Below, piece by piece: positions 49,205 through 58,032 of a stretch of 64,000 bases of DNA (the first letter of the stretch is position 1; each line of letters starts with the position of its first letter). Made by a program: the position numbers and the translations under genes. The notes below the pieces were generated by a model. That model was given only the letters and a program-made list of their open reading frames with translations, was not told the origin of the DNA and did no database searches. The stretch lies in NCBI RefSeq assembly GCF_030815955.1, contig NZ_JAUSXK010000001.1:2604001-2668000 (forward strand), in the 5' to 3' direction. The DNA is from Microbacterium murale (GTDB taxonomy: Bacteria > Actinomycetota > Actinomycetes > Actinomycetales > Microbacteriaceae).

Positions 49205-49513
49205 ATGACTGGTTCTCACATCGTCGACGGCTTCATACTCACCGATGAGAAGGATGCGTCGCGATACACCCTCACTCGTGACGGGGTGCTGGTGAGTGTT
49301 CTCGACTATCGCGACGACGGCAGCACGATCGCCCTGACCAGGGCTTTCACGATCCCGACTTTCCGCGGAAGCGGGCATGCGGCGCGAGTAGTTCACGGCG
49401 CAGTGTCCGACATCGAGAGTCGTGGTGATCGCAAGGTCGACCCCGTGTGCTGGTACGTCGCAGAATGGTTCGACGCGAACCCTGAACACGCCGGGCTGCT
49501 GCGTCGTCGCTGA
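49205..49513 (+). CDS. Small GNAT-like (YjdJ-type) acetyltransferase
   Basis: 102 aa. The minimal acetyltransferase fold of the YjdJ/COG2388 branch: RYTLTRDGVLVSVLDYRDDGSTIALTRAFTIPTFRGSGHAARVVHGAVSDIESRGDRKVDPVCWYVAEWFDANPEHAGLL, with RGSGHA as the CoA-loop motif. Role unknown. Start: TACCGT lies 6 nt before ATG 49205, so this ATG is preferred to the adjacent 49202. Divergent from the uORF promoter. Confidence 0.85.
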   Translation: MTGSHIVDGFILTDEKDASRYTLTRDGVLVSVLDYRDDGSTIALTRAFTIPTFRGSGHAARVVHGAVSDIESRGDRKVDPVCWYVAEWFDANPEHAGLLRRR

Positions 49514-49570
49514 TGCCACGAAGTGTGACGCACTGTTACGTCAGGTACAGCGTCCTGCAAGGATGAGGAC

Positions 49571-50035
49571 ATGAAACTCGCTGAGGCGCTGACCGCCAGA
49601 GCAGACCTGCAGCGCCGCATCGAACAGTTGCGCGCCCGCATCACCGCGAATGCCCGTTATCAGGAGGGCGAGGAGCCGGCAGAAGACGCCGCAGCCCTGT
49701 TGGGTGAGGCCGAGGCTTCCCTCGGTCAACTGCGCGATCTCATCCGCCGGATCAACGCGACCAACTCCCGTCTCGTTCTCGGCGCGGACGGGACCATGAC
49801 CGATGCGCTCGCCGCGCGCGATGTGCTGCGGCTGCAGCATTCTCTGTTGGCGGATGCTGCAGCCGCAGCATCCGGAACCAACACGGGGATGCGGCAGATG
49901 CGATCCGAGCTTCGGCAGATCGCCGCGTTGCCGGTCGCAGAACTGCGCGCGGCTGCCGACGGCATCGCACAGGAGCTGCGCGAGCTGGACAACAGGATCC
50001 AGCAGGCGAACTGGACGTACGACCTGGAGGAGTAG
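49571..50035 (+). CDS. DIP1984-family protein
   Basis: 154 aa, almost wholly helical: MKLAEALTARADLQRRIEQLRARITANARYQEGEEPAEDAAAL, RDLIRRINATNSRL, LAARDVLRLQHSLL and a C-terminal NRIQQANWTYDLEE. This is the DIP1984 family, of unknown biochemical role, common in actinobacteria. AAGGATGAGGAC precedes the ATG. A GCCCTGC (50071-50077)/GCAGGGC (50099-50105) inverted repeat 36 nt after the stop may be its terminator. Confidence 0.9.
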   Translation: MKLAEALTARADLQRRIEQLRARITANARYQEGEEPAEDAAALLGEAEASLGQLRDLIRRINATNSRLVLGADGTMTDALAARDVLRLQHSLLADAAAAASGTNTGMRQMRSELRQIAALPVAELRAAADGIAQELRELDNRIQQANWTYDLEE

Positions 50036-50251
50036 AGCGGAAGTCGGTAGCCAAGACGAGGCGGACACAAGCCCTGCCGGAGGGTCAAATCCGGCCCTGC
50101 AGGGCGGAGGGCAGCCCAGATCTCGCATCGCGCAGCCCTGCACGCCGCACAGGTGAAAGTGCATCTCGCACACTGCATGACCGCGTGTCGATCGTCGTGG
50201 TGAGGGTGGGTCAGGGGACCTTCCGGCTCGAATCCACAGGTTCTCATCCGA

Positions 50252-50360
50252 TACGATGGAACTCTGCTCAGCACCGTTCGCTGAGGCGGTCAGCGCCGAG
50301 AACGGACGCTGGTCCGAGGCTTGAAACCTCCGGCATCCTCACCAGACACCGGAGGTTTTT
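50252..50360 (+). promoter_or_regulatory. Attenuator leader before DHA2 exporter
   Basis: AAACCTCCGG (50324-50333) pairs with CCGGAGGTTT (50349-50358) and runs into TT: a 10-bp terminator-like stem whose right arm contains the exporter's GGAGG ribosome site. GAGG (50316-50319) can pair instead with CCTC in the left arm, as an anti-terminator. Upstream, CTCAG/CTGAG (50267-50271, 50281-50285) and CGCTGA/TCAGCG (50279-50284, 50290-50295) are mutually exclusive. A 22-codon ORF from ATG 50256 ends at 50324, the first base of the stem. TACGAT (50252-50257) is a possible -10. Confidence 0.65.
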
Positions 50361-50362
50361 CC

Positions 50363-51820
50363 ATGTCTTCACCCCTGCGCGCTCACCCCACAGCAAGATG
50401 GTGGGCTCTGTTCGTCATCTCTCTGACGCAGCTCGTCGTCGTCCTCGACGGCACGATCGTCAACATCGCTCTGCCACAGGCGCAGATCGCGCTGCAGATG
50501 GACGACCACCTGCGCCAATGGGTCGTCACCGCGTACGCGCTCTCGTTCGGCGCGCTGCTGCTCCTCGGCGGGCGCATCGCCGACTACTGGGGTCGTAAGC
50601 GCACCTTCATGGTCGGCATGATCGGCTTCGGTCTGGCCTCGCTGTACGCCGGTCTCGCGATGGCGGGGTGGGAACTCATCCTGGGACGCGCTCTTCAGGG
50701 CGTATTCGCGGCGATGCTCGCTCCCGCGGCTCTCGCGCTGCTCACCACGCTGTTCCCCTCGGGGAAAGAGCGCAACACGGCCTTCGCCGTGTTCGGCACG
50801 GTCGCCGGGGCGGGCGCCGCGGTCGGCATGGTGCTCGGAGGATTCCTCACCGAGTTCCTCGACTGGCGCTGGTGCCTGCTCGTCAACCTGTTCTTCGTGG
50901 CGGTCGGTCTCATCGGCGGTGCGCTGTTCCTCACCGAGAGCAAGGCCGAGGGCGACAACCGTTACGACCTGTGGGGTGCACTTCTCGTGACCTCGGGTCT
51001 GGGGGTGCTCGTGTACGGCTTCAGCCTCGCCGAGACCGGTTGGGGCAACCCGCTCACCATCACGTTCATCGCCCTCGGCGTCGTTCTGCTCGCCGCATTC
51101 GTGTGGGTCGAGATGAAGGTGAGCAACCCGCTGCTGCCGCTGCGCGTGGTCACACACAGGGTGCGTGGTGGCGCGTTCCTCATCCAGGCGGTCGCGGGCA
51201 GCGTCATGATCGGCGCGACGCTGTACCTCACCTTCCACCTGCAGATCGTGCTCGGCATGGGCGCGATGGAAGCTGGTCTCGCGAGTCTGCCGCTGCCGCT
51301 GGGCACGATGGTGCTCGCGGGGATCGCGACCAAGATGCTCGGCAGGATCGGTCCGCGCCCGATGCTCATCGGCGGGCCGCTCGTGGTCGCCGCCGCGCTG
51401 ATCTACCTTTCGTTCATCACACCGGGCGGCGATTACTTCGTTCAGGTCGCCCCGGCCCTGCTGGTCATGGGGATGGGCATGGCGTTCGTCTTCATCCCGC
51501 TGCAGAACGTCGCACTGACGGGAGTCGCACCGCATGACGCCGGCGTCGCCTCGGCGGTCACGAACTCCGCCATGCAGATCGGCGGATCGATCGGACTGTC
51601 GGTGTTCACCGCGGTGTATGCGGTGGTCGTCGGCGGTGACGCACAGGGCGAGGTCGGGCTCGGCACGCTCACGGGCGGCTACAGCGGAGTCTTCATCGCA
51701 GCGGCGGTCGGCATGGTCATGGCATCGGTAATCGCCCTCGCGATGGTGCGCGGACGCAAGGAGGATCTGCTTCCGCAAGGCGGAGTGGAGTCGGAGAACA
51801 CTCCGGTTCTCGTGCACTGA
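50363..51820 (+). CDS. DHA2 (EmrB/QacA-type) MFS drug exporter
   Basis: 485 aa, about 14 membrane segments. DHA2 hallmark VVLDGTIVNIALPQAQIAL in the first helix, then RIADYWGRKRTFMVG (motif A) and FGTVAGAGAAVGMVLGGFLTEFLDWRWCLLVNLFF (motif C region, WRW). It should export cationic or hydrophobic drugs. GGAGG, 7 nt before ATG 50363, lies in a terminator stem; a 14-codon longer start is therefore rejected. Expression probably depends on resolving that stem. No regulator gene is next to it, unlike most exporters in this window. Confidence 0.92.
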   Translation: MSSPLRAHPTARWWALFVISLTQLVVVLDGTIVNIALPQAQIALQMDDHLRQWVVTAYALSFGALLLLGGRIADYWGRKRTFMVGMIGFGLASLYAGLAMAGWELILGRALQGVFAAMLAPAALALLTTLFPSGKERNTAFAVFGTVAGAGAAVGMVLGGFLTEFLDWRWCLLVNLFFVAVGLIGGALFLTESKAEGDNRYDLWGALLVTSGLGVLVYGFSLAETGWGNPLTITFIALGVVLLAAFVWVEMKVSNPLLPLRVVTHRVRGGAFLIQAVAGSVMIGATLYLTFHLQIVLGMGAMEAGLASLPLPLGTMVLAGIATKMLGRIGPRPMLIGGPLVVAAALIYLSFITPGGDYFVQVAPALLVMGMGMAFVFIPLQNVALTGVAPHDAGVASAVTNSAMQIGGSIGLSVFTAVYAVVVGGDAQGEVGLGTLTGGYSGVFIAAAVGMVMASVIALAMVRGRKEDLLPQGGVESENTPVLVH

Positions 51821-51877
51821 TCGGATGCCACGGCGGGCCTCAGCGAGAATGTCTGGGGCCCTCCGTACGGTATGAAT

Positions 51878-53032
51878 ATGCGAATCCTGCACACCTCCGA
51901 CTGGCATATCGGCCGCACCTTCCATGGCACCTCGACCATGGATGCGCTGGCCGAGGTGCTGGGCGCGCTTGTGCAGCAGGTTCGGGACGACGCGGTGGAT
52001 GTCGTGATCGTTGCGGGTGACGTTTTCGACTCCGCGACTCCCGCCGGGCCCGCGTACACGCTGCTCGGCGACACGCTCGCCGCCCTGCATGACACGGGCG
52101 CCAAGGTCATCGTCACGAGCGGCAATCATGATTCCGCCGCACGGCTGGGGTTCCAGGCGAGATTGCTGCGCGACGGCATCCACGTGGTCACCGATCCCCG
52201 TGCGGTCGGCACCCCGGTCACGATCGACGACTCGGATGGCCCGGTGCATTTCTACGGCATCCCGTATCTTGAGCCTGCGCTCGTGCGCCAGCACTGGCCA
52301 GACGCTGGTCTACGCACGCAGGCGCAGACCATGGCGCACGCGATGGACCTCGTCCGTGCCGGAATGACCGCGCACGGTGGCCGTTCGGTCGCGATCGCCC
52401 ACTGCTTCGCGGCGGGCGTCGATGCGACGGCCGGACTTGAGCGCGAGGTGCGTCAAGGAGGGCTCGACGTCGTGCCGCTCGCCGTGTTCGACGGTCCTGA
52501 CTACGTGGCGCTGGGACACATCCACGGGCGGCAGCAGCTCAGCGACCGAGTCCGCTACGCCGGGGCACCGCTGCACTACAGCTTCGGCGAGCAGCACAAA
52601 GAGCGCGGCTCCTGGCTGATCGATCTCGATGCGTCCGGTCTCGCCTGCGTGGAATGGCTGGCGCTGCCTGTCCCGCGCCGGCTCGTCACTCTGACCGGCA
52701 CGCTCGACGAGATCCTCTCGGCTGCGAACGTCGAGGCGCACGCCGACGACTGGGTGTGCGCGATCTACACCGACGTGCTTCCGCAGACCGAGCCGATGCG
52801 TCGGCTGAAAGAGAGCTTCCCGCACTGCGCGATGGTGCAGCACACTCCGATCGGTGGCGCCGAGCGCGCAGAGCACTCTTATGCCGAGCGCCTGAAGTCT
52901 GCGGTCACCGACATCGAGCGCATCGACGCGTTCCTCGAGCACGTGCGCGCGGGGCAAGGGGCGAGTGCGCGCGAGAGTGAACTCATCCGCGAAGTGCTCG
53001 ACGAGCGCGTGGCCGCTGAGGCCTTCGTCTAG
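51878..53032 (+). CDS. sbcD: SbcD nuclease subunit
   Basis: 384 aa. Calcineurin-like phosphoesterase: MRILHTSDWHIGRTFHG (metal Asp/His), VVIVAGDVFDSATP, VTSGNHDSAARLG, and ALGHIHGRQQ. It is the Mre11-like Mn-dependent nuclease that, with SbcC, cleaves hairpins and protein-blocked DNA ends. TACGGT lies 6 nt before ATG 51878, which gives the family's usual N-terminus; ATG 51872 adds two residues. Its stop overlaps the SbcC start by one base (TAGTG), so the two are co-translated. Confidence 0.95.
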   Translation: MRILHTSDWHIGRTFHGTSTMDALAEVLGALVQQVRDDAVDVVIVAGDVFDSATPAGPAYTLLGDTLAALHDTGAKVIVTSGNHDSAARLGFQARLLRDGIHVVTDPRAVGTPVTIDDSDGPVHFYGIPYLEPALVRQHWPDAGLRTQAQTMAHAMDLVRAGMTAHGGRSVAIAHCFAAGVDATAGLEREVRQGGLDVVPLAVFDGPDYVALGHIHGRQQLSDRVRYAGAPLHYSFGEQHKERGSWLIDLDASGLACVEWLALPVPRRLVTLTGTLDEILSAANVEAHADDWVCAIYTDVLPQTEPMRRLKESFPHCAMVQHTPIGGAERAEHSYAERLKSAVTDIERIDAFLEHVRAGQGASARESELIREVLDERVAAEAFV

Positions 53033-56000
53033 TGCGCCTCCACCGTCTCGAGATCGAGGGCTTCGGACCGTTCCTCGATCGCCAGGTCGTCGATTTCGAT
53101 GGCTTCGCAGATGACGGGATCTTTCTGATCGCCGGTCGTACCGGAGCCGGAAAATCGAGCATTCTGGATGCGGTGTGCTTCGGCTTGTACGGCGGAGTGC
53201 CACGGTACGAGAGCGGTGACAAGCGGCTTCGCAGCGACTACTGCGCTCCTGAAGATCTCAGCGAGGTCGTCGTCGAGTTCAGCACCACGGCCGGCCGCTT
53301 CCGCGTGACCCGTTCGCCGGAGTACCAGCGTCCGGCGAAGCGGGGCGGTGGGCTCACGAAACAGGCCTCTGCGGTCTCACTCGACGAGTGGATCGACGAC
53401 GCCTGGATCGGCCGCGCGGCGCGTGCGGTCGATGTCGGCAACGAACTCGATGAGATCCTCCAATTGAGTAAAGAGCAGTTCCTGCAGGTGATCCTGCTCG
53501 CGCAGAACCGCTTCGCGCGGTTCCTGCTCGCCGACAGCAAGGAACGGCAGGCGCTCCTGCGACGGTTGTTCGGCACCGAGCGATTCGACGATGTGCAGTC
53601 ACGATTCGACGATCGTCGCCGCGCCACCGAGAACGCGCTCGCGGGTCGTCTCGCGACGGTGACGGCGCGGGTCGAAGAAGCGGAGCGCGTCGCCACGTCG
53701 GCGGCGCTGTGGGGTGACCGCGCCGCCGACGAGGAATCCGCATCGCCGGAGCCCGGAGCAGGCACGATCGACGCGCGACTGGAGGCACTGCGTCTGGCCC
53801 TCAGACGCGCTGAGTACCAGGCCGAGCGTCGAGTGGCGGAGCAGGAAGACGCCGAGAAGACGCTCGCTGCGGTGGATGCCGCGCTGGTCGCCGCACGCGA
53901 AGAGCAGAAGGCCCAGCAGGAGCGCGACCGCGCACGTGCAGCGCTCGACGCTCTTGACGCAGAGGAAGCGCAGATCGTCGAGGCGCGACGCGCACTTGCG
54001 CGCGCGCGTGCCGCTGAGGCACTGCGAACCACGATCACCGCCACGTCAAGAGCGGAAGAGGCGCTCGCGAACGCTGCTGTCGCAGAGGAGACGGCACGTT
54101 CGGCGTGGCTCGCCACCGCTGCCGACCTTGCTGTTGATGCTGTCGCATCGGGTGCCGACGTGTCAGGGAGCGTCGCCGCGCTGGAGGCGTGGGCTGCCGA
54201 GCGCACGCGGGAGAGCGGTGCCTGGGCACGCGCCGCCGAACAGGAGGCCGCGGCTCCGGCCCTGGCCGCCGAACTCGCCGCAGCGCAGACGCAGGTGGTC
54301 GCGGCATCCGAGCGCGTAGACGTCGGAGAGACGGAGCGTGCGGCGCTGCCCGCCCTGATCGCCGAACTGACCGCGCAGCGCGATGACACCCGGCGCAACG
54401 CTGATCGTGCCGACGAATTCGCGCGTGCGCACCACGCGGCGAAGGCGAAGCGGGATGCCGCGGTCGAGGGCGATCGGCTCCGAGGAGAACTCGACACCGC
54501 AGACCGCCGGCTCTCCGATGCCACCACAGTGCTGGCCGCTGCGCAGAACGAGCTCGCCGTGCTGCGCAAGCGGCGTCTCGACGGCATTGCGGGTGAACTC
54601 GCGACGGCGCTCATCGACGGCGAACCGTGCGCGGTCTGCGGATCGACGTCGCACCCCGCGCCCGCATCGCACACCGACGCGGTTTCGGCAGACGACGTCG
54701 AGGCCGCCGAGGCGGTCAGGGATGCCGCGGCCCTGGCAGAACATGAAGCCGGCGAACTCGTCGCCGCGGTGCGCACCGCGCTCGCCGCAGCGAGAGCCAG
54801 GGCGGAGGAGAGCTCGACAGAGGCCGCCGAGGCCGAGGTCGCCGCGACAGCAGCCGCTCACGCCGAAGCTGTCGCGGCCGCCGACGCGCTCGCCGCCCTC
54901 GAATCTCAGCTTTCAGCGGCGAACGCGCGCACCGCGCAACTCGACAAGGAGCGCACCGAATCTGAGGCCGCCCTCGCCGCCGCACGCGAAGCGCTCGCAC
55001 TGATCCAGCAGCGCAGCAGCGACGTCCAGGCGGCTATCTCCGATGCCCGCGGATCATTCGAGACCGTCGCGGAGCGATTGGCTTCCATGGCGGCGCAGAT
55101 CGCGGCGGCGCTGGCACTCGCGAGTGCGCTCGCTGAGCACGCCCGACGTGCAGCCGCGCTCAACGAAGCGACGGCGGAGCAGCGTTCCGCCCTCGCCGCG
55201 TCGGACTTCGACGATGCCACCGCCGTGCAGCAGGCGCTGCGCTCGTCGGCAGAGCAAGCCGCGCTCGACGAACGCATCACGGCGCACTCCGTGCAGCGGG
55301 CGAAGGAGCGCGCCACGCTTCTCGAGCTCGAGTTGCGCACGCTTCCCGAAGACGCCATCGACCTGACGCCGGCTGAGCAGTCAGCAGCTGAAGCCCGTGC
55401 GGCGTGGAAGGCGGCTGTCGACATCGCGAATCGCGCGCAGAGCACGGCCGAGCGGTTGGCCGGACTCATCGAGTCCGCAGCATCCGAGCATGCGCGCAGC
55501 GCCGATCAGCAGGCAGAGTACGAGATCATCCGGGGGCTCGCCGACACGATCGCCGGCCGTGCCGGCAACACCCACAAGATGACTCTCGAGACGTTCGTGC
55601 TCGCCGCTGAGCTCGAAGAGATCGTCCACGCCGCGAACCGTCGTCTCAGCGATATGTCAACAGGTCGATACCAGTTGCAGCACTCCGATGCGCTCGCGGC
55701 CCGGGGCGCGGCATCCGGTCTCGGCATCGTCGTCTTCGACGCCTTCACCGGCCAGACCAGGCCGGCGCAGTCGCTGTCAGGCGGGGAGACGTTCCTCAGC
55801 TCGCTGGCACTCGCACTCGGCCTCGCCGAAGTGGTGACGGCGCGGGCCGGCGGCATCCAACTCGACACCCTCTTCATCGACGAAGGGTTCGGATCGCTCG
55901 ACGCCGACACCCTCGACATCGCGATGCGCACGCTCGACGAGCTGCGCTCCGGCGGACGAACCGTCGGTATCATCAGCCACGTCGAGTCGATGCAGGAGCA

Positions 56001-56061
56001 GATCCCGGCGCAGCTCGTGGTCGAGCAGACCGAGAACGGCCCGAGCCGCATCCGCACCTGA
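53032..56061 (+). CDS. sbcC: SbcC ATPase subunit
   Basis: 1009 aa. Rad50-like: Walker A GRTGAGKSS (about 35-43), long coiled-coil arms (about 190-830, Ala-rich), zinc hook CAVC at 533-536, then ABC signature SLSGGETFLSSLALALGLAEV and Walker B LDTLFIDEGFGSLD with HVESM. It tethers and opens DNA ends for SbcD. The GTG start overlaps the sbcD stop. Typical length; hook CxxC is CAVC rather than the commoner CPVC. Confidence 0.95.
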   Translation: MRLHRLEIEGFGPFLDRQVVDFDGFADDGIFLIAGRTGAGKSSILDAVCFGLYGGVPRYESGDKRLRSDYCAPEDLSEVVVEFSTTAGRFRVTRSPEYQRPAKRGGGLTKQASAVSLDEWIDDAWIGRAARAVDVGNELDEILQLSKEQFLQVILLAQNRFARFLLADSKERQALLRRLFGTERFDDVQSRFDDRRRATENALAGRLATVTARVEEAERVATSAALWGDRAADEESASPEPGAGTIDARLEALRLALRRAEYQAERRVAEQEDAEKTLAAVDAALVAAREEQKAQQERDRARAALDALDAEEAQIVEARRALARARAAEALRTTITATSRAEEALANAAVAEETARSAWLATAADLAVDAVASGADVSGSVAALEAWAAERTRESGAWARAAEQEAAAPALAAELAAAQTQVVAASERVDVGETERAALPALIAELTAQRDDTRRNADRADEFARAHHAAKAKRDAAVEGDRLRGELDTADRRLSDATTVLAAAQNELAVLRKRRLDGIAGELATALIDGEPCAVCGSTSHPAPASHTDAVSADDVEAAEAVRDAAALAEHEAGELVAAVRTALAAARARAEESSTEAAEAEVAATAAAHAEAVAAADALAALESQLSAANARTAQLDKERTESEAALAAAREALALIQQRSSDVQAAISDARGSFETVAERLASMAAQIAAALALASALAEHARRAAALNEATAEQRSALAASDFDDATAVQQALRSSAEQAALDERITAHSVQRAKERATLLELELRTLPEDAIDLTPAEQSAAEARAAWKAAVDIANRAQSTAERLAGLIESAASEHARSADQQAEYEIIRGLADTIAGRAGNTHKMTLETFVLAAELEEIVHAANRRLSDMSTGRYQLQHSDALAARGAASGLGIVVFDAFTGQTRPAQSLSGGETFLSSLALALGLAEVVTARAGGIQLDTLFIDEGFGSLDADTLDIAMRTLDELRSGGRTVGIISHVESMQEQIPAQLVVEQTENGPSRIRT

Positions 56062-56071
56062 GCGGGGAGAT

Positions 56072-57025
56072 TCAGGCGTTCGCCGGGCTCCACGCCGAGA
56101 CGTCGTCGAGCGCACGCAAATCTTCCGCCGACAATTCCAACGTCGCGCTGGCGAGCAGATCAGCCACCTGCTCAACCCGCGACGCGCTCGCGATGGGCGC
56201 GGCGACGGTCGGCTGCGAGCGCAGCCAGGCAAGCGACACCGATGTGATCGATGCTCCATGCACTGCGGCGATTCGCTCCAGCTCATCGATGATCGCGAGT
56301 CCGTGCGGTGTTGCGTACTTCGCGGCGCCACCGGCCCTGGCTGATACCACTGCGGAGGCATCCGTCGAACGGTACTTCCCGGTGAGGAAGCCGCTCGCCA
56401 GCGCGTAGTACGGCACGAGGCTCAGCCCGAACTCCTCAGCGACGGGGATGAGGCCCTCCTCGACGTCGTTGCGATGCACGAGGCTGTAGTGCGGCTGCAC
56501 GGCCACCGGGAGGGCCGTGCCGGCATCCTGCGCGAGTGAGATCCAGGAGCGGATCCTGTCAGGGGAGTAGTTCGAGACCGCAGTGTGGCGCACCAGCCCG
56601 TCGGTGACCAGCTGCCCGAACGCGTCGACCGTCTCCTCGAGCGGCGTCTCCGCGTCATCGAAGTGCGCGTAGTACAGGTCGATCGTCTCGACGCCGAGCC
56701 GCTTGAGGGATGCCTCTGCCGCCGCGCGGATGTTCTTCGCAGACAGACCCTTGAACTCAGGGTGGGAGCTGACCTTCGTCGCGATCGTGAGTCCGGTCGG
56801 CTTGCGCGAGGCGATCCACTCGCCGATGATCGTCTCGCTCTCGCCACCGCGGTTGCCAGGGACCCAGGCGCTGTATCCGTCGGCGGTGTCGATGAAGTCC
56901 CCACCTCCGGCGGTGAACGCATCGAGGATCTCGAACGACGCATCGCGGTCGGCGGTCCAGCCGAACACATTGCCGCCGAGAGCGAGGGGGAGCACCTCGA
57001 GATCGCTGTTGCCGAGAAGAGTCAT
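56072..57025 (-). CDS. Aldo/keto reductase
   Basis: 317 aa. AKR (Tas/YajO-like) TIM barrel: [34 protein letters not shown] (catalytic Asp 46 and Tyr 51), LTIATKVS (Lys) and [15 protein letters not shown] (His), NADP-binding tail [31 protein letters not shown]. It reduces unknown aldehydes or ketones. Divergent from nadE. Start ATG with AAAGCGGGCAACA upstream; convergent with sbcC, 10 nt apart. Confidence 0.93.
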   Translation of the reverse strand: MTLLGNSDLEVLPLALGGNVFGWTADRDASFEILDAFTAGGGDFIDTADGYSAWVPGNRGGESETIIGEWIASRKPTGLTIATKVSSHPEFKGLSAKNIRAAAEASLKRLGVETIDLYYAHFDDAETPLEETVDAFGQLVTDGLVRHTAVSNYSPDRIRSWISLAQDAGTALPVAVQPHYSLVHRNDVEEGLIPVAEEFGLSLVPYYALASGFLTGKYRSTDASAVVSARAGGAAKYATPHGLAIIDELERIAAVHGASITSVSLAWLRSQPTVAAPIASASRVEQVADLLASATLELSAEDLRALDDVSAWSPANA

Positions 57026-57126
57026 TGTTGCCCGCTTTCTGTCGTCTTACCCAGTCAAGTCGATGCGCGCCGGACATATTCCATCCGTGTCACAACGACG
57101 TAACAGTCAAGGGGGATACTGGACGC

Positions 57127-57945
57127 ATGACGCTTCAGCAGGAGATCGCTCAGACACTCGGAGTCCACGCAGAGATCGACCCAGCCGCCGAGATCGAACG
57201 ACGCGTGCAGTTCCTCGTCGACTATCTGATCACAGCCGGCGCGAAGGGCTACGTGCTCGGAATCTCGGGCGGGCAGGACTCGACGCTCGCCGGTCGACTC
57301 GCGCAGCTCGCGGTCGAGCGCGTGCGCTCCGACGGTGGCGAGGCGACCTTCATCGCCGTGCGGCTGCCGTACAAGGTGCAGCACGATGCGGACGACGCGA
57401 CGGCCGCACTCGCCTTCATCGCACCGGATCGCATGGTCGAGGTGAACATCCAGAACGGCGTCGACGGCGTCGAGAAGGACATCGAGCAGGCCGCAGGCGC
57501 CGATATCTCCGACTTCAACCGCGGCAACATCAAGGCCCGCATCCGCATGGTCACCCAGTATGCGCTCGCCGGGCACGACGGCCGTCTCGTCATCGGCACC
57601 GACCACGCCGCCGAGGCGATCACGGGCTTCTTCACGAAGTTCGGCGACGGAGCCGCCGACATCCTCCCGCTTTCCGGACTCACCAAGCGTCAGGGCAAGG
57701 CGCTGCTGCGCACGCTCGACGCTCCGGAGAGGCTCTGGATGAAGGTTCCCACCGCCGACCTGCTCGACGACCAACCAGGGCGCGCCGACGAGGACGAGCT
57801 CGGTCTCACGTACGAGCAGATCGACGACTACCTCGAGGGCAAGCCGGTGGATGCTGAGGCCGCCGCACGCCTGGAGGGGAAGTACCTCGCCAGCCAGCAC
57901 AAGCGCCACCTCCCGGTAGGCCCGGACGACGACTGGTGGCGCTGA
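57127..57945 (+). CDS. nadE: NH3-dependent NAD synthetase
   Basis: 272 aa, the short ammonia-dependent form without a glutaminase domain. ATP-pyrophosphatase P-loop [17 protein letters not shown]-loop, [50 protein letters not shown] and the C-terminal [11 protein letters not shown]. It converts deamido-NAD to NAD in the last step of NAD synthesis. GATACT lies 6 nt before ATG 57127, so the long upstream extension is not used. Confidence 0.96.
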   Translation: MTLQQEIAQTLGVHAEIDPAAEIERRVQFLVDYLITAGAKGYVLGISGGQDSTLAGRLAQLAVERVRSDGGEATFIAVRLPYKVQHDADDATAALAFIAPDRMVEVNIQNGVDGVEKDIEQAAGADISDFNRGNIKARIRMVTQYALAGHDGRLVIGTDHAAEAITGFFTKFGDGAADILPLSGLTKRQGKALLRTLDAPERLWMKVPTADLLDDQPGRADEDELGLTYEQIDDYLEGKPVDAEAAARLEGKYLASQHKRHLPVGPDDDWWR

Positions 57946-58032
57946 GAGCGGTCTGCCTCCCCGGGTAGTGCTCGGCGCTGGGCCGCCTACCGTCTCGCAG
58001 GCGCTGTCTGACGCCCCGGCTACGCTCGAAGC

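Noticed and set aside
50221..50250. tRNA-like end (CCGGCTCGAATCC) upstream of the DHA2 exporter
   Set aside because: Only a T-arm-like stretch; no acceptor stem, anticodon arm or D arm can be folded around it.
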